Source of the DNA: UBA5189 sp035631615 | GTDB lineage: Bacteria; Chloroflexota; Limnocylindria; Limnocylindrales; CSP1-4 | DNA: 25,132 nt | Assembly: GCA_035631615.1 (NCBI GenBank) | Contig: DASQIK010000072.1 | Span: 1-25,132, forward strand | Direction of reading: 5' to 3' | Part shown: positions 7,012-14,516 of the stretch, piece after piece | Layout of the letters: each line of letters starts with the position of its first letter | Numbering within the stretch: position 1 is the first letter of the stretch | Notes under the pieces: generated by a model | Databases searched by the model: none | Told to the model about the DNA's origin: nothing | The model's input: the letters and a program-made list of their open reading frames with translations, nothing else | Translations under genes and position numbers: made by a program

Positions 7012-8426
7012 GCGGTCGTGCCTCCCATCCGAGCTTCGAGCGACGACATCCTTCCGAGATCGTCCCACAGCCTGCAGATCGTGCGCAGTCCCGTCTCGTA
7101 GTTCAAGAGGACCATCGTCTCGTTCGGCGCGTGGGCGTTGTCATCCGGGTTGGTGAAGCCGAGCAGGATCACCGGCAGGCCGAGCATCGATTCGAACAAC
7201 GGCGCCACGGGAATGCTGCCGCCGGACCGGATGAAGATCGGGTCCGTGCCGAACGTCGCCTTCAGGGCACGTGCTGCTGCCCTGGCGACCGGGTTCTCGG
7301 GGTCGGTGCGGAGCGCCTTCGCCGTGCCCAGGTTCTGGACGTCGACCGTCACGCCATCCGGCGCGACCGCCTTCACGTAGTCGCGGAAGGCGACGAAGAG
7401 CTGCTCGCCGTCCTGGTCGGGCACCAGCCGGCAGCTGACCTTCGCATGGGCGTGCGCAGGGATGATCGTCTTCGAGCCCTCGCCCGTGAAGCCGCCCCAG
7501 ATGCCGTTGACGTCGAGGGTCGGGCGAATGCCACCGCACTCGAGCAGCGTGTACCCCGGCTCGCCGGCGACCAGCGCGGGGACGCCGACGATCTCCTGGT
7601 AGGCCGTCTCGTCGAAGGGCAGGCAGCTGATCTCGAATCGTTCCTGGGCCGTCGGCGCGACGACGTCGTCGTAGAAGCCCGGGACGCGCACGGTCCCGTC
7701 CGGCGCCTTGAGCTCGGTGATGATCCGGGCCAGCGCGTTGGCGGGATTCTGGACCGTCCCGCCGAAGCTGCCGGAGTGCAGGTCGATCGGCGCGCCCACG
7801 ACGTCGATCTGGGTGTAGAGCATGCCGCGCAGCGAGGTCGTGATCGCCGGCACATTGCCCTCGAAGAAGCCCGTGTCGCTGATGATCACGGCATCCGCGC
7901 CCAGCCGGTGCCGGTTGGCATCGAGCCAGGCGGGCAGGTTTGCGGACGTCGATTCCTCCTCGCCCTCGAACACGAACCGGAGGTTGAGGGGCAGCTTGCC
8001 GCGCGTCGCCAGCAGGGCCTCGGCGGCCTTCAGGTGCATGTGCAGCTGGCCCTTATCGTCGGCCGCGCCGCGCCCGACCATCCGGCCGTCGCGCACGAAC
8101 GGGTCGAACGGGGCCGTCTCCCACAGCTCGATCGGGTCGACCGGCTGCACGTCGTAGTGGCAGTAGACCAGGATCGTCGGGGCGTCCGGCGCGTGCAGCC
8201 AGTCTGCGTACACGACCGGATGGCCCGCGGTCTCGCAGACCTCGGCATGCTCGAGCCCGATCCGGTCCAGCTCGGCGGCGATCCAGCGCGCCGCCCGGAC
8301 CAGGTCCGGCCTGTGCTCCGACAACGTCGAGATCGACGGGATCCGGAGGAGCTCGAGGTACGACTCGAGCCGCTCGTCGTGGTGAGCCTCGAAGTACGCG
8401 TCGAGGCTGGCGTCGACGGTGATCAT
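7008..8426 (-). CDS. M20 family metallopeptidase (CNDP-type dipeptidase)
   Basis: 472 residues, the typical length for M20 dipeptidases such as carnosinase-like or Xaa-amino-acid enzymes. The di-zinc site is complete: H90 in CHYDVQP, bridging D123 in GAADDKGQ, the EGEEE catalytic/metal glutamates (154-158), D184 in SDTG, and the C-terminal His in NAHAPNE. The dimerisation or lid domain lies in between, with DLHSGSFGG. The protein is cytoplasmic, with no signal peptide, and probably cleaves dipeptides or N-acyl amino acids; the exact substrate cannot be read. The ATG at 8426 has only a GGGGCG-like ribosome site. The stop overlaps the GTG of the DnaB-C-like gene. Confidence 0.94.
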   Translation of the reverse strand: MITVDASLDAYFEAHHDERLESYLELLRIPSISTLSEHRPDLVRAARWIAAELDRIGLEHAEVCETAGHPVVYADWLHAPDAPTILVYCHYDVQPVDPIELWETAPFDPFVRDGRMVGRGAADDKGQLHMHLKAAEALLATRGKLPLNLRFVFEGEEESTSANLPAWLDANRHRLGADAVIISDTGFFEGNVPAITTSLRGMLYTQIDVVGAPIDLHSGSFGGTVQNPANALARIITELKAPDGTVRVPGFYDDVVAPTAQERFEISCLPFDETAYQEIVGVPALVAGEPGYTLLECGGIRPTLDVNGIWGGFTGEGSKTIIPAHAHAKVSCRLVPDQDGEQLFVAFRDYVKAVAPDGVTVDVQNLGTAKALRTDPENPVARAAARALKATFGTDPIFIRSGGSIPVAPLFESMLGLPVILLGFTNPDDNAHAPNETMVLLNYETGLRTICRLWDDLGRMSSLEARMGGTTA

Positions 8427-8478
8427 CGCCCCGATGGTAGCGGCCGGAGACCAGGATCAACCCGGCGCCTGGAATCGA

Positions 8479-8534
8479 ACGCGCCCGGCGGGGCCGGGCG
8501 CGTCAGCGGTTGTCGCGGCCGGCACGTGGCCGGC
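8479..8534 (-). terminator. Tandem GC hairpins after ftsH
   Basis: Two inverted repeats sit in the 113-nt gap between the ftsH stop and the peptidase start. One is a perfect 10-bp stem with a 5-nt loop (arms 8479-8488 and 8494-8503). The other is a 6-bp GCCGGC stem with a 5-nt loop (8518-8523 and 8529-8534). No U-tract follows in the transcription direction, so this is not a classical intrinsic terminator. It could be an attenuating or 3'-end stabilising structure, or part of a Rho-type end. Confidence 0.4.
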
Positions 8535-8539
8535 GAGGG

Positions 8540-10513
8540 TTACGCGGGGTTCGGGGCCGGCGAGGACGCCGGCTTGCCGGGCTTGAGGACCGGGGCCGGC
8601 GCCACGACGGGCTCGCCGCCACCATCGGCGCGCGGCTTGCGCGGCGGCAGGCCGTGCAGGTTCTCCTTCGGCGGCAGGTCGGCGAAGAGGGCCTCGAAGC
8701 CGACGCTGTCCACCGTCTCCTCGGCGATGAGCTTCGCGGCCAGCGCATCGAGTCGGTCGCGATGGTCCTCGAGGACCTGGCTGGCCCGCTCGAACGCCCG
8801 GTCGACGATCGCCCGGACCTCCTCGTCGATCGTCTTGGCGATCTCGTCGGAGTAGTTGCGCTGCTCGCCGATCTCACGGCCGAGGAAGACGAGCTCGTCG
8901 CGCTTTCCGAAGGACAGCGGACCGAGCCGGTCGCTCATGCCGAACTCGGTGACCATGCGCCGGGCGAGGTCGGTCGCCTTCTCGATGTCGTTGCTCGAGC
9001 CGGTCGTCGTGTCACCGAAGACCATCCGCTCGGAGACGTTGCCGCCGAGCAGGCCCGCGATCTTGTCCTCGAACTCCGTCTTGGACTGCAGGTAGCGGTC
9101 CTCGGTGGGCAGGGCCATCGTGTAGCCGAGGGCCATGCCGCGGCTGATGATCGTGACCTTCTGGACCGGGTCGCACTTCGGCAGCACCCGCTGGACGACC
9201 GCGTGGCCGCCTTCGTGGTATGCGATGACGAGCTTCTCGGCGTCCGAGATGACCCGGCTCTTGCGCTCGGGGCCGGCGACGATGCGCTCGAGGGCCTCCT
9301 CGAAGTCACTCATGACGATGACCTTGCGGTTGCGCCGGGCGGCGAGGATCGCGCCCTCGTTGACGAGGTTCGCGAGGTCGGCGCCGGAGAAGCCCGGCGA
9401 CTGGCGCGCGATGTCCTCGATCGAGACCTGCTTGTCGAGCGGCTTGCCCTTGGAGTGGACCTTCAGGATCGCAACGCGGCCCTTCATGTCCGGGCGGTCG
9501 AGGATGACCTGGCGGTCGAACCGGCCCGGGCGCAGCAGCGCGGGGTCGAGGACGTCCGGCCGGTTGGTCGCCGCGACGACGATCACACCCGTGTTCGTGT
9601 CGAAGCCGTCCATCTCGACGAGGATCTGGTTCAGGGTCTGTTCGCGCTCGTCATGGCTGCCGCCGAGGCCGGCGCCGCGCTGGCGGCCGACCGCATCGAT
9701 CTCGTCCACGAAGACGATGCACGGCGAGTTGCGCTTGGCCTGGTCGAACAGGTCCCGGACGCGGCTCGCGCCGACGCCGACGAACATCTCGACGAACTCG
9801 GAGCCGGAGATGCTGAAGAAGGGCACGCCGGCCTCACCGGCGACGGTACGCGCGAGCAGCGTCTTGCCGGTGCCGGGAGGGCCGACGAGGAGGACGCCGC
9901 GCGGGATGCGCGCGCCCAGGGTGTTGAACTTCTCCGGGAACTTCAGGAACTCGACGACTTCCTGGAGCTCGGTCTTGGCCTCGTCCACGCCGGCGACGTC
10001 GGCGAAGGTCACGACCTGCTTGTTGCCGAGGAACATGCGCGCGCGGCTCTTGCCGAAGCTGAGCGCCTGGTTGTTGGTGCCCTGGGCCTGCCGCATCATG
10101 AAGTAGATGAAGCCGCCGATGATGATCAGCGGCAACAGGCCGGTCAGGACGAGCCCGATCCACGAGTTGTCGGGCGCCACCTTGGGATCGAAGGTCGGCT
10201 GGGGCGTGCCGCCCTTCGCCGCCGCTGCCGCGATGTCCTGCGACACCTGGGTGAGGACGTTCGGGACGTTGACCGTGTAGGAAGGATCGGTCGGGTTGTC
10301 GCCCTGCGCCTTGGTGTAGACGCTGAGCGCCTCACCCTGCTGGACGACCTTGGCGACGGTGCCGGCCTGGACGTCGGCGAGGAACGAGCCGGGGCCTGAA
10401 TAGGGATGGGGCGGGACGGTGGTGGACGAGCCGAGCCACGTGTACAGCAGGGCCGAGACGCCCATCACGAGGACGAGCATCAGCAGGCCATTGCGCATGA
10501 ACCTGGGATTCAA
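8540..10513 (-). CDS. ftsH: ATP-dependent zinc metalloprotease FtsH
   Basis: 657 residues from a TTG start at 10513, placed by GGAGG nine bases upstream (10523-10527) and by the family-like N-terminus NPRFMRNG just before the first membrane helix (about 8-27). A second helix lies at about 117-140, with the extracytoplasmic domain between them. Then come the AAA+ module, with Walker A GPPGTGKT (211-218), Walker B VFVDEID (267-273), SRH arginines in LRPGRFDR, and the M41 protease with HEGGH (433-437). The third zinc ligand is probably the Asp in TGSSNDIEKAT. FtsH forms a membrane hexamer that degrades misfolded membrane proteins and short-lived regulators. The C-terminal ~30 residues are a Pro/Ala-rich tail. 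An ATG far upstream (10672) reads only low-complexity sequence. Confidence 0.97.
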   Translation of the reverse strand: MNPRFMRNGLLMLVLVMGVSALLYTWLGSSTTVPPHPYSGPGSFLADVQAGTVAKVVQQGEALSVYTKAQGDNPTDPSYTVNVPNVLTQVSQDIAAAAAKGGTPQPTFDPKVAPDNSWIGLVLTGLLPLIIIGGFIYFMMRQAQGTNNQALSFGKSRARMFLGNKQVVTFADVAGVDEAKTELQEVVEFLKFPEKFNTLGARIPRGVLLVGPPGTGKTLLARTVAGEAGVPFFSISGSEFVEMFVGVGASRVRDLFDQAKRNSPCIVFVDEIDAVGRQRGAGLGGSHDEREQTLNQILVEMDGFDTNTGVIVVAATNRPDVLDPALLRPGRFDRQVILDRPDMKGRVAILKVHSKGKPLDKQVSIEDIARQSPGFSGADLANLVNEGAILAARRNRKVIVMSDFEEALERIVAGPERKSRVISDAEKLVIAYHEGGHAVVQRVLPKCDPVQKVTIISRGMALGYTMALPTEDRYLQSKTEFEDKIAGLLGGNVSERMVFGDTTTGSSNDIEKATDLARRMVTEFGMSDRLGPLSFGKRDELVFLGREIGEQRNYSDEIAKTIDEEVRAIVDRAFERASQVLEDHRDRLDALAAKLIAEETVDSVGFEALFADLPPKENLHGLPPRKPRADGGGEPVVAPAPVLKPGKPASSPAPNPA

Positions 10514-10522
10514 GGACGAAAG

Positions 10523-10527
10523 CCTCC
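10523..10527 (-). promoter_or_regulatory. ftsH ribosome binding site
   Basis: Minus-strand GGAGG, nine bases before the TTG at 10513. It decides the start against the later ATG at 10498, which has no such site, and against the distant upstream ATG. Confidence 0.75.
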
Positions 10528-10567
10528 GAGCGAACGGGCCGTCGACCGTGCGACGAACCCGAAAACG

Positions 10568-10573
10568 AGTATA
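10568..10573 (-). promoter_or_regulatory. Possible ftsH -10 element
   Basis: Minus-strand TATACT, 54 bases before the TTG start in the gap between the tRNA and ftsH, matches five of six bases of the sigma-70 -10 consensus in an otherwise GC-rich stretch. No recognisable -35 hexamer lies 16-18 bases upstream. The rest of the 176-nt gap (10514-10689) shows nothing I can assign. Confidence 0.35.
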
Positions 10574-10689
10574 GCCCCGGCAGATCGGAGGCCCTCTATG
10601 GCCCGATCGGACCTGTGGCGCGGCAGACGGCCTGCCGATCGCATCCGTTCCCGCGTCGACATGGATACGCACACGGAGGGGAAACGGAT

Positions 10690-10764
10690 TGGTAGCTGGG
10701 ACAGGATTCGAACCTGTGACCTAGCGATTATGAGCCGCTTGCTCTACCACTGAGCTACCCAGCC
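10690..10764 (-). tRNA. tRNA with CAU anticodon (elongator Met or Ile2)
   Basis: 75 nt including an encoded CCA. The cloverleaf is complete: 7-bp acceptor stem (GGCTGGG with CCCAGCT, one G-U at the end), D-arm GCTC/GAGC, anticodon stem AGCGG/TCGCT with loop CTCATAA (anticodon CAU), 5-nt variable loop AGGTC, T-arm ACAGG/CCTGT with TTCGAAT, and discriminator A. It lacks the position 1-72 mismatch of initiator tRNA. CAU can be elongator Met, or Ile2 once lysidine is made by TilS. The GCGGCTCATAATCGC anticodon arm resembles E. coli Ile2, so identity stays open. It lies 48 nt after the carbonic anhydrase stop, on the same strand. Confidence 0.95.
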
Positions 10765-10812
10765 ACGGGCCGGCGATTGTAGCGCGGCCGTTCGGACGGA
10801 CGGACCGCGTGG

Positions 10813-11307
10813 TCAGGCGACCGGGCGAAGCCGCCCCGACTCCACCTCGTACACGAGACCGCTGACCGGCGCGTCGAGGAGCGCCGGCTCGCGCCGGAGG
10901 GTCTCGACCTGGTCGCGGATCGTCGCATCGAGATCGTCGAAGGCCCCGAAGGCGAGCTCCGTGGCCGCCCCGGTCGAGGCGGCAACCTTGCCGCGAAGGG
11001 CCGCCTCGTCTGCGCCGTGCAGGCCACATCGGGTGTGGCCGATCACGATGACCTCGCGCGTCCCGAGGAGCTGCTGGCTCACGACGAGCGAGCGGATCAC
11101 GTCCGTGGAGGCGACGGCGCCCGCGTTCCGGATGATGTGCGCGTCGCCGACTCGCAGCCCGAGCGCGTCCTCGACGTCGATCCGGGCGTCCATGCAGGTC
11201 ACGATCGCGACCCCGGTGACGGGCGCCGCGGTCAGCGCCGACCGATCGAAGGTGCGGGCATAGCGGGCGTTCTCGCCGAGGATCCGTTCGAACTCGGTGC
11301 TTGCCAT
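10813..11307 (-). CDS. Beta-carbonic anhydrase
   Basis: 164 residues from the ATG that follows the upstream stop by one base. The beta-class zinc site is complete: C38 in CMDAR, with D40 and R42 forming the dyad, H91 and C94 in HTRC, plus the HIIRNAG strand. It interconverts CO2 and bicarbonate in the cytoplasm, supplying bicarbonate for carboxylases or balancing pH. The small size and the CMDARID...IIRNAGA pattern place it with the short bacterial group that includes Rv1284-like proteins, as recalled. An in-frame extension upstream is just the shadow of the neighbouring gene. It is tightly coupled to the division-protein gene, which need not reflect function. Confidence 0.95.
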   Translation of the reverse strand: MASTEFERILGENARYARTFDRSALTAAPVTGVAIVTCMDARIDVEDALGLRVGDAHIIRNAGAVASTDVIRSLVVSQQLLGTREVIVIGHTRCGLHGADEAALRGKVAASTGAATELAFGAFDDLDATIRDQVETLRREPALLDAPVSGLVYEVESGRLRPVA

Positions 11308-11308
11308 G

Positions 11309-11908
11309 TCAGGCGCCTCCGCCGAACAGGACCTCCAGCCACGCGTCGATCGGGCTGCGCTGGGGCGGCGCACCGAGGCGCACGGACGCGGATCCCGGTG
11401 CATCGGGCGCGAGGGCCGGCGCTCCCGCGGCGAGCGCGAACGGGATCTCCTGCGGGCCGCCGAGCCCGAACGAGCGGCCCTCGAGGTTGATGAACCTCGG
11501 GTCCTGGACCTGGCCCAGGTCGGCCCGCAGGCGGGCGACCTCCTCGCGCAGCGCCGCGTTGCCGGCGCGCAGGTCGCTGGCGCGATTCGCCGCTGCCGTC
11601 GCATCGCCGACCTGGCGGGCGAAGCTCAGCGCGAGGAGCCCGGCGATGAGGCAGCCCGCGAGGGTCACGACCCGCCGGCGGGACAGGCTCGGCATCGGGA
11701 GCGTCGACGGGTCGAGGCGCGGCGCCCTGGGCGCCTCGGGATCGGTCGGCGGCGGGGTCACCGGCCTCGGGATGGCCATCGACCGGCGCGTCGCGGGCTC
11801 GTTGCCCGCCGGCTTCGCCGGCCGCTCCGCGGGCGTGGAGCCGCGCAGGAACGTCGGGATCGCGGACAGGTCCGCCTTGGGTCGGCGAGGCGGCTCGGGG
11901 GCGGGCAT
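11309..11908 (-). CDS. DivIC/FtsB-like septum formation initiator protein
   Basis: 199 residues. A Pro/Arg-rich cytoplasmic N-terminus (1-75) is followed by one membrane helix (about 79-96, TLAGCLIAGLLALSF), then a coiled coil of about 35 residues (ATAAANRASDLRAGNAAL to EEVARLRADL), and the family-typical motif DPRFINLEGRSFGLGGPQEIPF, here quoted only in outline. FtsB/DivIC proteins bind FtsL and FtsQ/DivIB and activate septal peptidoglycan synthesis. An Ala/Pro-rich C-terminal tail completes it. The ATG has no Shine-Dalgarno, and a predicted promoter places the transcript start almost at the ATG, so the message may be leaderless. It heads the minus-strand run, divergent from mrfA. Confidence 0.8.
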   Translation of the reverse strand: MPAPEPPRRPKADLSAIPTFLRGSTPAERPAKPAGNEPATRRSMAIPRPVTPPPTDPEAPRAPRLDPSTLPMPSLSRRRVVTLAGCLIAGLLALSFARQVGDATAAANRASDLRAGNAALREEVARLRADLGQVQDPRFINLEGRSFGLGGPQEIPFALAAGAPALAPDAPGSASVRLGAPPQRSPIDAWLEVLFGGGA

Positions 11909-11917
11909 CGCCGATCG

Positions 11918-11947
11918 AGGGTAGCTACGCAGTCAGGGCCGTGTCAA
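11918..11947 (-). promoter_or_regulatory. Predicted promoter for the divIC-like/carbonic anhydrase unit
   Basis: On the minus strand a perfect -35 TTGACA (11942-11947) is followed after 18 nt by TACCCT (11918-11923), a 3/6 match to the -10. The predicted transcript start is only a few bases before the ATG at 11908. It lies in the 151-nt divergent gap to mrfA, where the mrfA side has a weak TGCTAGAGT extended -10 at about 12015-12023 and no good -35. Confidence 0.45.
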
Positions 11948-12059
11948 CTCGATTCGGCCGGCGCGCGTGCGTGGGTTGTGACAGTGGAGGTGGCACGCCG
12001 ACCCTCGACGCTGGTGCTAGAGTCCGGCCAATCGAACAGGCGTTCTATCGGAGGCCACC

Positions 12060-14516
12060 GTGCGCACCTACGCCCCCGCCGGCACCGAGGCAGTCCTGGA
12101 TCGCCTGCTCCAGGAGCCGTCGCTCGCCGCCGCGGTCACGCACCACGCTCGTCTGCCTGCTCGCGATGCCGTCACCGCGCCGTTTCCGGCCTGGCTGGAC
12201 CCCCGGATCGTGCGCGGCCTCGAGGATCGCGGCTTCACCTCGCTGTACAGCCACCAGGCGGCGGCGGTCGAGGCGGTCCATGCCGGCGAGGACGTGGTGG
12301 TCGTCACGCCCACGGCCTCGGGCAAGACGCTGTGCTACGCGCTGCCGGTGCTCCAGGCGCTCGCCGAGGATCCGTCGGCGCGCGCCCTGTTCCTGTTCCC
12401 GACCAAGGCACTCGGGCAGGACCAGGTGGCGGAGTTCGCGGGCCTTGCGCGGGCGAGCTCGCTGGACGTCTCCGCCGCGACCTACGACGGCGACACGCCC
12501 GCGCCGATCCGCTCCGCCATCCGAACGGCGGGCCAGGTCGTGGTCACCAACCCGGACATGCTCCACTCGGCGATCCTCCCCCACCACACGAAGTGGTTCC
12601 AGCTCTTCGAGCAGGTCCGGGTCATCGTGATCGACGAGCTGCACGTCTACCGCGGCGTGTTCGGGAGCCACGTCGCGAACGTCCTCCGACGGCTCCTACG
12701 GCTCTGCCGCCACTATGGCTCGAACCCGATCATCGTGTGCTCGTCGGCGACGATCGGGAACCCCGCCGAGCTGGCGGCCCAGCTGACGGGCCGGACGCCC
12801 CGACTGATCGACCGAAACGGCGCACCGGCGGGCGCCCGGCACGTCCTGCTCGTGGATCCGCCGCTCCTCGACCAGGCGACCGGCGCTCGCGGCTCCGCGC
12901 TCACGCATGCCCAGCGCTGGGCCCTGCCGTTCCTGCGGGCGGGCCGCCAGACCATCGTCTTCGGTCGCGCCCGTGTCGCCGTCGAGATCATCCTCACCGG
13001 CCTGCGCGAGTCGCTGCGCGAGCATCTCGGGCCGCGCTCCCGGATCCGCGGCTACCGCGGCGGCTACCTGCCCACCGAACGCCGCGCCATCGAGCGCGGC
13101 CTCCGCGACGGCGAGATCCTCGGCGTCGTCTCGACGAACGCCCTGGAGCTCGGCGTCGACATCGGCGCCCTCGATGTCTCGGTCCTGGCGGGCTATCCGG
13201 GGTCGGTCGCGGGGACGTGGCAGCAGCTCGGTCGGGCGGGACGGCGCCAGGAGGTCAGCGTCGGGATTCTCGTCGCGTCCGCATCGCCGGTTGACCAGTA
13301 CGTGATCCACCACCCGGAGTTCCTCCTCGAGGGCTCGCCGGAGGAGGCCCGGATCGATCCGGACAACCTGCACATCCTGCTCGCCCACCTCCGGTGCGCC
13401 ACGTTCGAGCGCCCGTTCGAGCCGGGCGACGTGTTCGGGCCGGGACCGGTAGACGACCTGCTCGCGTTCATCGGCGAGGAGGGCCACGTCCGGCAGGCGG
13501 GCGACGGGCGCTGGTACTGGAGCTCCGAGAACTTTCCCGCGTCCGAGGTCAGCCTGCGAACCGCGGCGCCGGAGAACGTCGTGATCATCGACACGACGCC
13601 GGACAGGCCGCGGGTCATCGGCGAGGTCGACCTGTTCTCGGCCCAGGTCCTGGTCCACACCCAGGCGATCTACCTGCACGACAGCGTCCAGTACCACGTC
13701 GACAAGCTCGACTGGGGCGAGCGCAAGGCGTACGTCCGGCGCGTCGACGTCGACTACTACACGTATGCGAACCGGGCGGTGACGCTCAAGCCGCTCGACG
13801 TGTTCGCGAGCGAGGACGCACCCGGCGGCCGGCGGGTCCACGGCGAGGTCATGGTCGCGAGCCTCGTGACGCTGTTCAAGAAGCTCAAGTTCGGGACGGA
13901 CGAGAACGTCGGATGGGGCCCCATCGATCTCCCCGAGCTGGAACTCCAGACAACTGCGTACTGGCTCACGTATGACGAGTCACATGGGACCGTGATGCCG
14001 GCCGATCGCGGCGTTTACCGGTCCGGGGACTCGGCTCACGTCCTCGGACGTACGCTCGCCGAGCCTCCTCCCGCACGCCTTGCGCTCGATCGGCCTGACG
14101 GTCCCGGACGAGCCCCGGCGCATTGGCGCAAGGACGACCTGGACGTCGCGCTCCTCGGCGCGGGTCGGGCGATCCAGGCAGTCGCAGCGGTCCTGCTGAT
14201 GTGCGACCCGCGCGATCTTGGCCTCGTGACCCAGGTCCGCTCGCCGCACTCCGAGGCACCGACGATCTATCTGTACGAGGCGGTGCCGGGCGGGATCGGG
14301 CTGTCCGAGCGGCTCTTCATGCGGCATGACGAGCTGATCGTGGGCGCGCGCGCGCTCATCGAGGCGTGCAGCTGCGATGCCGGCTGCCCGGCCTGCACGG
14401 GTCCGCGGCTCGATCCCACCGTGAACGGCAAGGCGCTCGCCCTTCGGCTGCTCGCTGCGCTCATGCCACCGCAGCGCGCAGTCCGTGCGCGCGACTCGGA
14501 GCCAGTCGCGTCGTGA
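12060..14516 (+). CDS. mrfA: MrfA-type superfamily 2 DNA repair helicase with DUF1998 domain
   Basis: 818 residues from a GTG with GGAGG five bases upstream (12050-12054). Helicase motifs in order: Q-like region LYSHQAAAV, Walker A TPTASGKT (83-90), FPTKAL, Walker B DELH (192-195), motif III SSATIGN, then the second RecA domain with FGRAR, STNALELGVDIG and QLGRAGRR. The C-terminal DUF1998 part carries a four-cysteine cluster, C770, C772, C776 and C779, matching the zinc-binding cysteines of B. subtilis MrfA (YprA). MrfA is a 3'-5' helicase that acts with the exonuclease MrfB in repair of mitomycin C lesions independently of UvrABC. The adjacent, translationally coupled mrfB-like gene strongly supports this assignment over generic DEAD/DEAH helicases. 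Confidence 0.94.
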   Translation: MRTYAPAGTEAVLDRLLQEPSLAAAVTHHARLPARDAVTAPFPAWLDPRIVRGLEDRGFTSLYSHQAAAVEAVHAGEDVVVVTPTASGKTLCYALPVLQALAEDPSARALFLFPTKALGQDQVAEFAGLARASSLDVSAATYDGDTPAPIRSAIRTAGQVVVTNPDMLHSAILPHHTKWFQLFEQVRVIVIDELHVYRGVFGSHVANVLRRLLRLCRHYGSNPIIVCSSATIGNPAELAAQLTGRTPRLIDRNGAPAGARHVLLVDPPLLDQATGARGSALTHAQRWALPFLRAGRQTIVFGRARVAVEIILTGLRESLREHLGPRSRIRGYRGGYLPTERRAIERGLRDGEILGVVSTNALELGVDIGALDVSVLAGYPGSVAGTWQQLGRAGRRQEVSVGILVASASPVDQYVIHHPEFLLEGSPEEARIDPDNLHILLAHLRCATFERPFEPGDVFGPGPVDDLLAFIGEEGHVRQAGDGRWYWSSENFPASEVSLRTAAPENVVIIDTTPDRPRVIGEVDLFSAQVLVHTQAIYLHDSVQYHVDKLDWGERKAYVRRVDVDYYTYANRAVTLKPLDVFASEDAPGGRRVHGEVMVASLVTLFKKLKFGTDENVGWGPIDLPELELQTTAYWLTYDESHGTVMPADRGVYRSGDSAHVLGRTLAEPPPARLALDRPDGPGRAPAHWRKDDLDVALLGAGRAIQAVAAVLLMCDPRDLGLVTQVRSPHSEAPTIYLYEAVPGGIGLSERLFMRHDELIVGARALIEACSCDAGCPACTGPRLDPTVNGKALALRLLAALMPPQRAVRARDSEPVAS

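Noticed and set aside
7131..10399. Very long plus-strand reading frames opposite the M20 peptidase and ftsH
   Set aside because: Antisense shadows of strongly conserved genes in GC-rich DNA; their products are Arg/Asp/Gly/Ala-rich with no domains.
10514..10672. N-terminal extension of FtsH to an upstream ATG
   Set aside because: The extra residues are low complexity; the TTG with GGAGG at nine bases fits the family N-terminus.
10690..10764. Initiator tRNA-fMet
   Set aside because: It lacks the 1-72 mismatch and the run of three G-C pairs expected in the anticodon stem.
12696..13841. Minus-strand frame inside mrfA
   Set aside because: Shadow of the helicase gene; no motifs.
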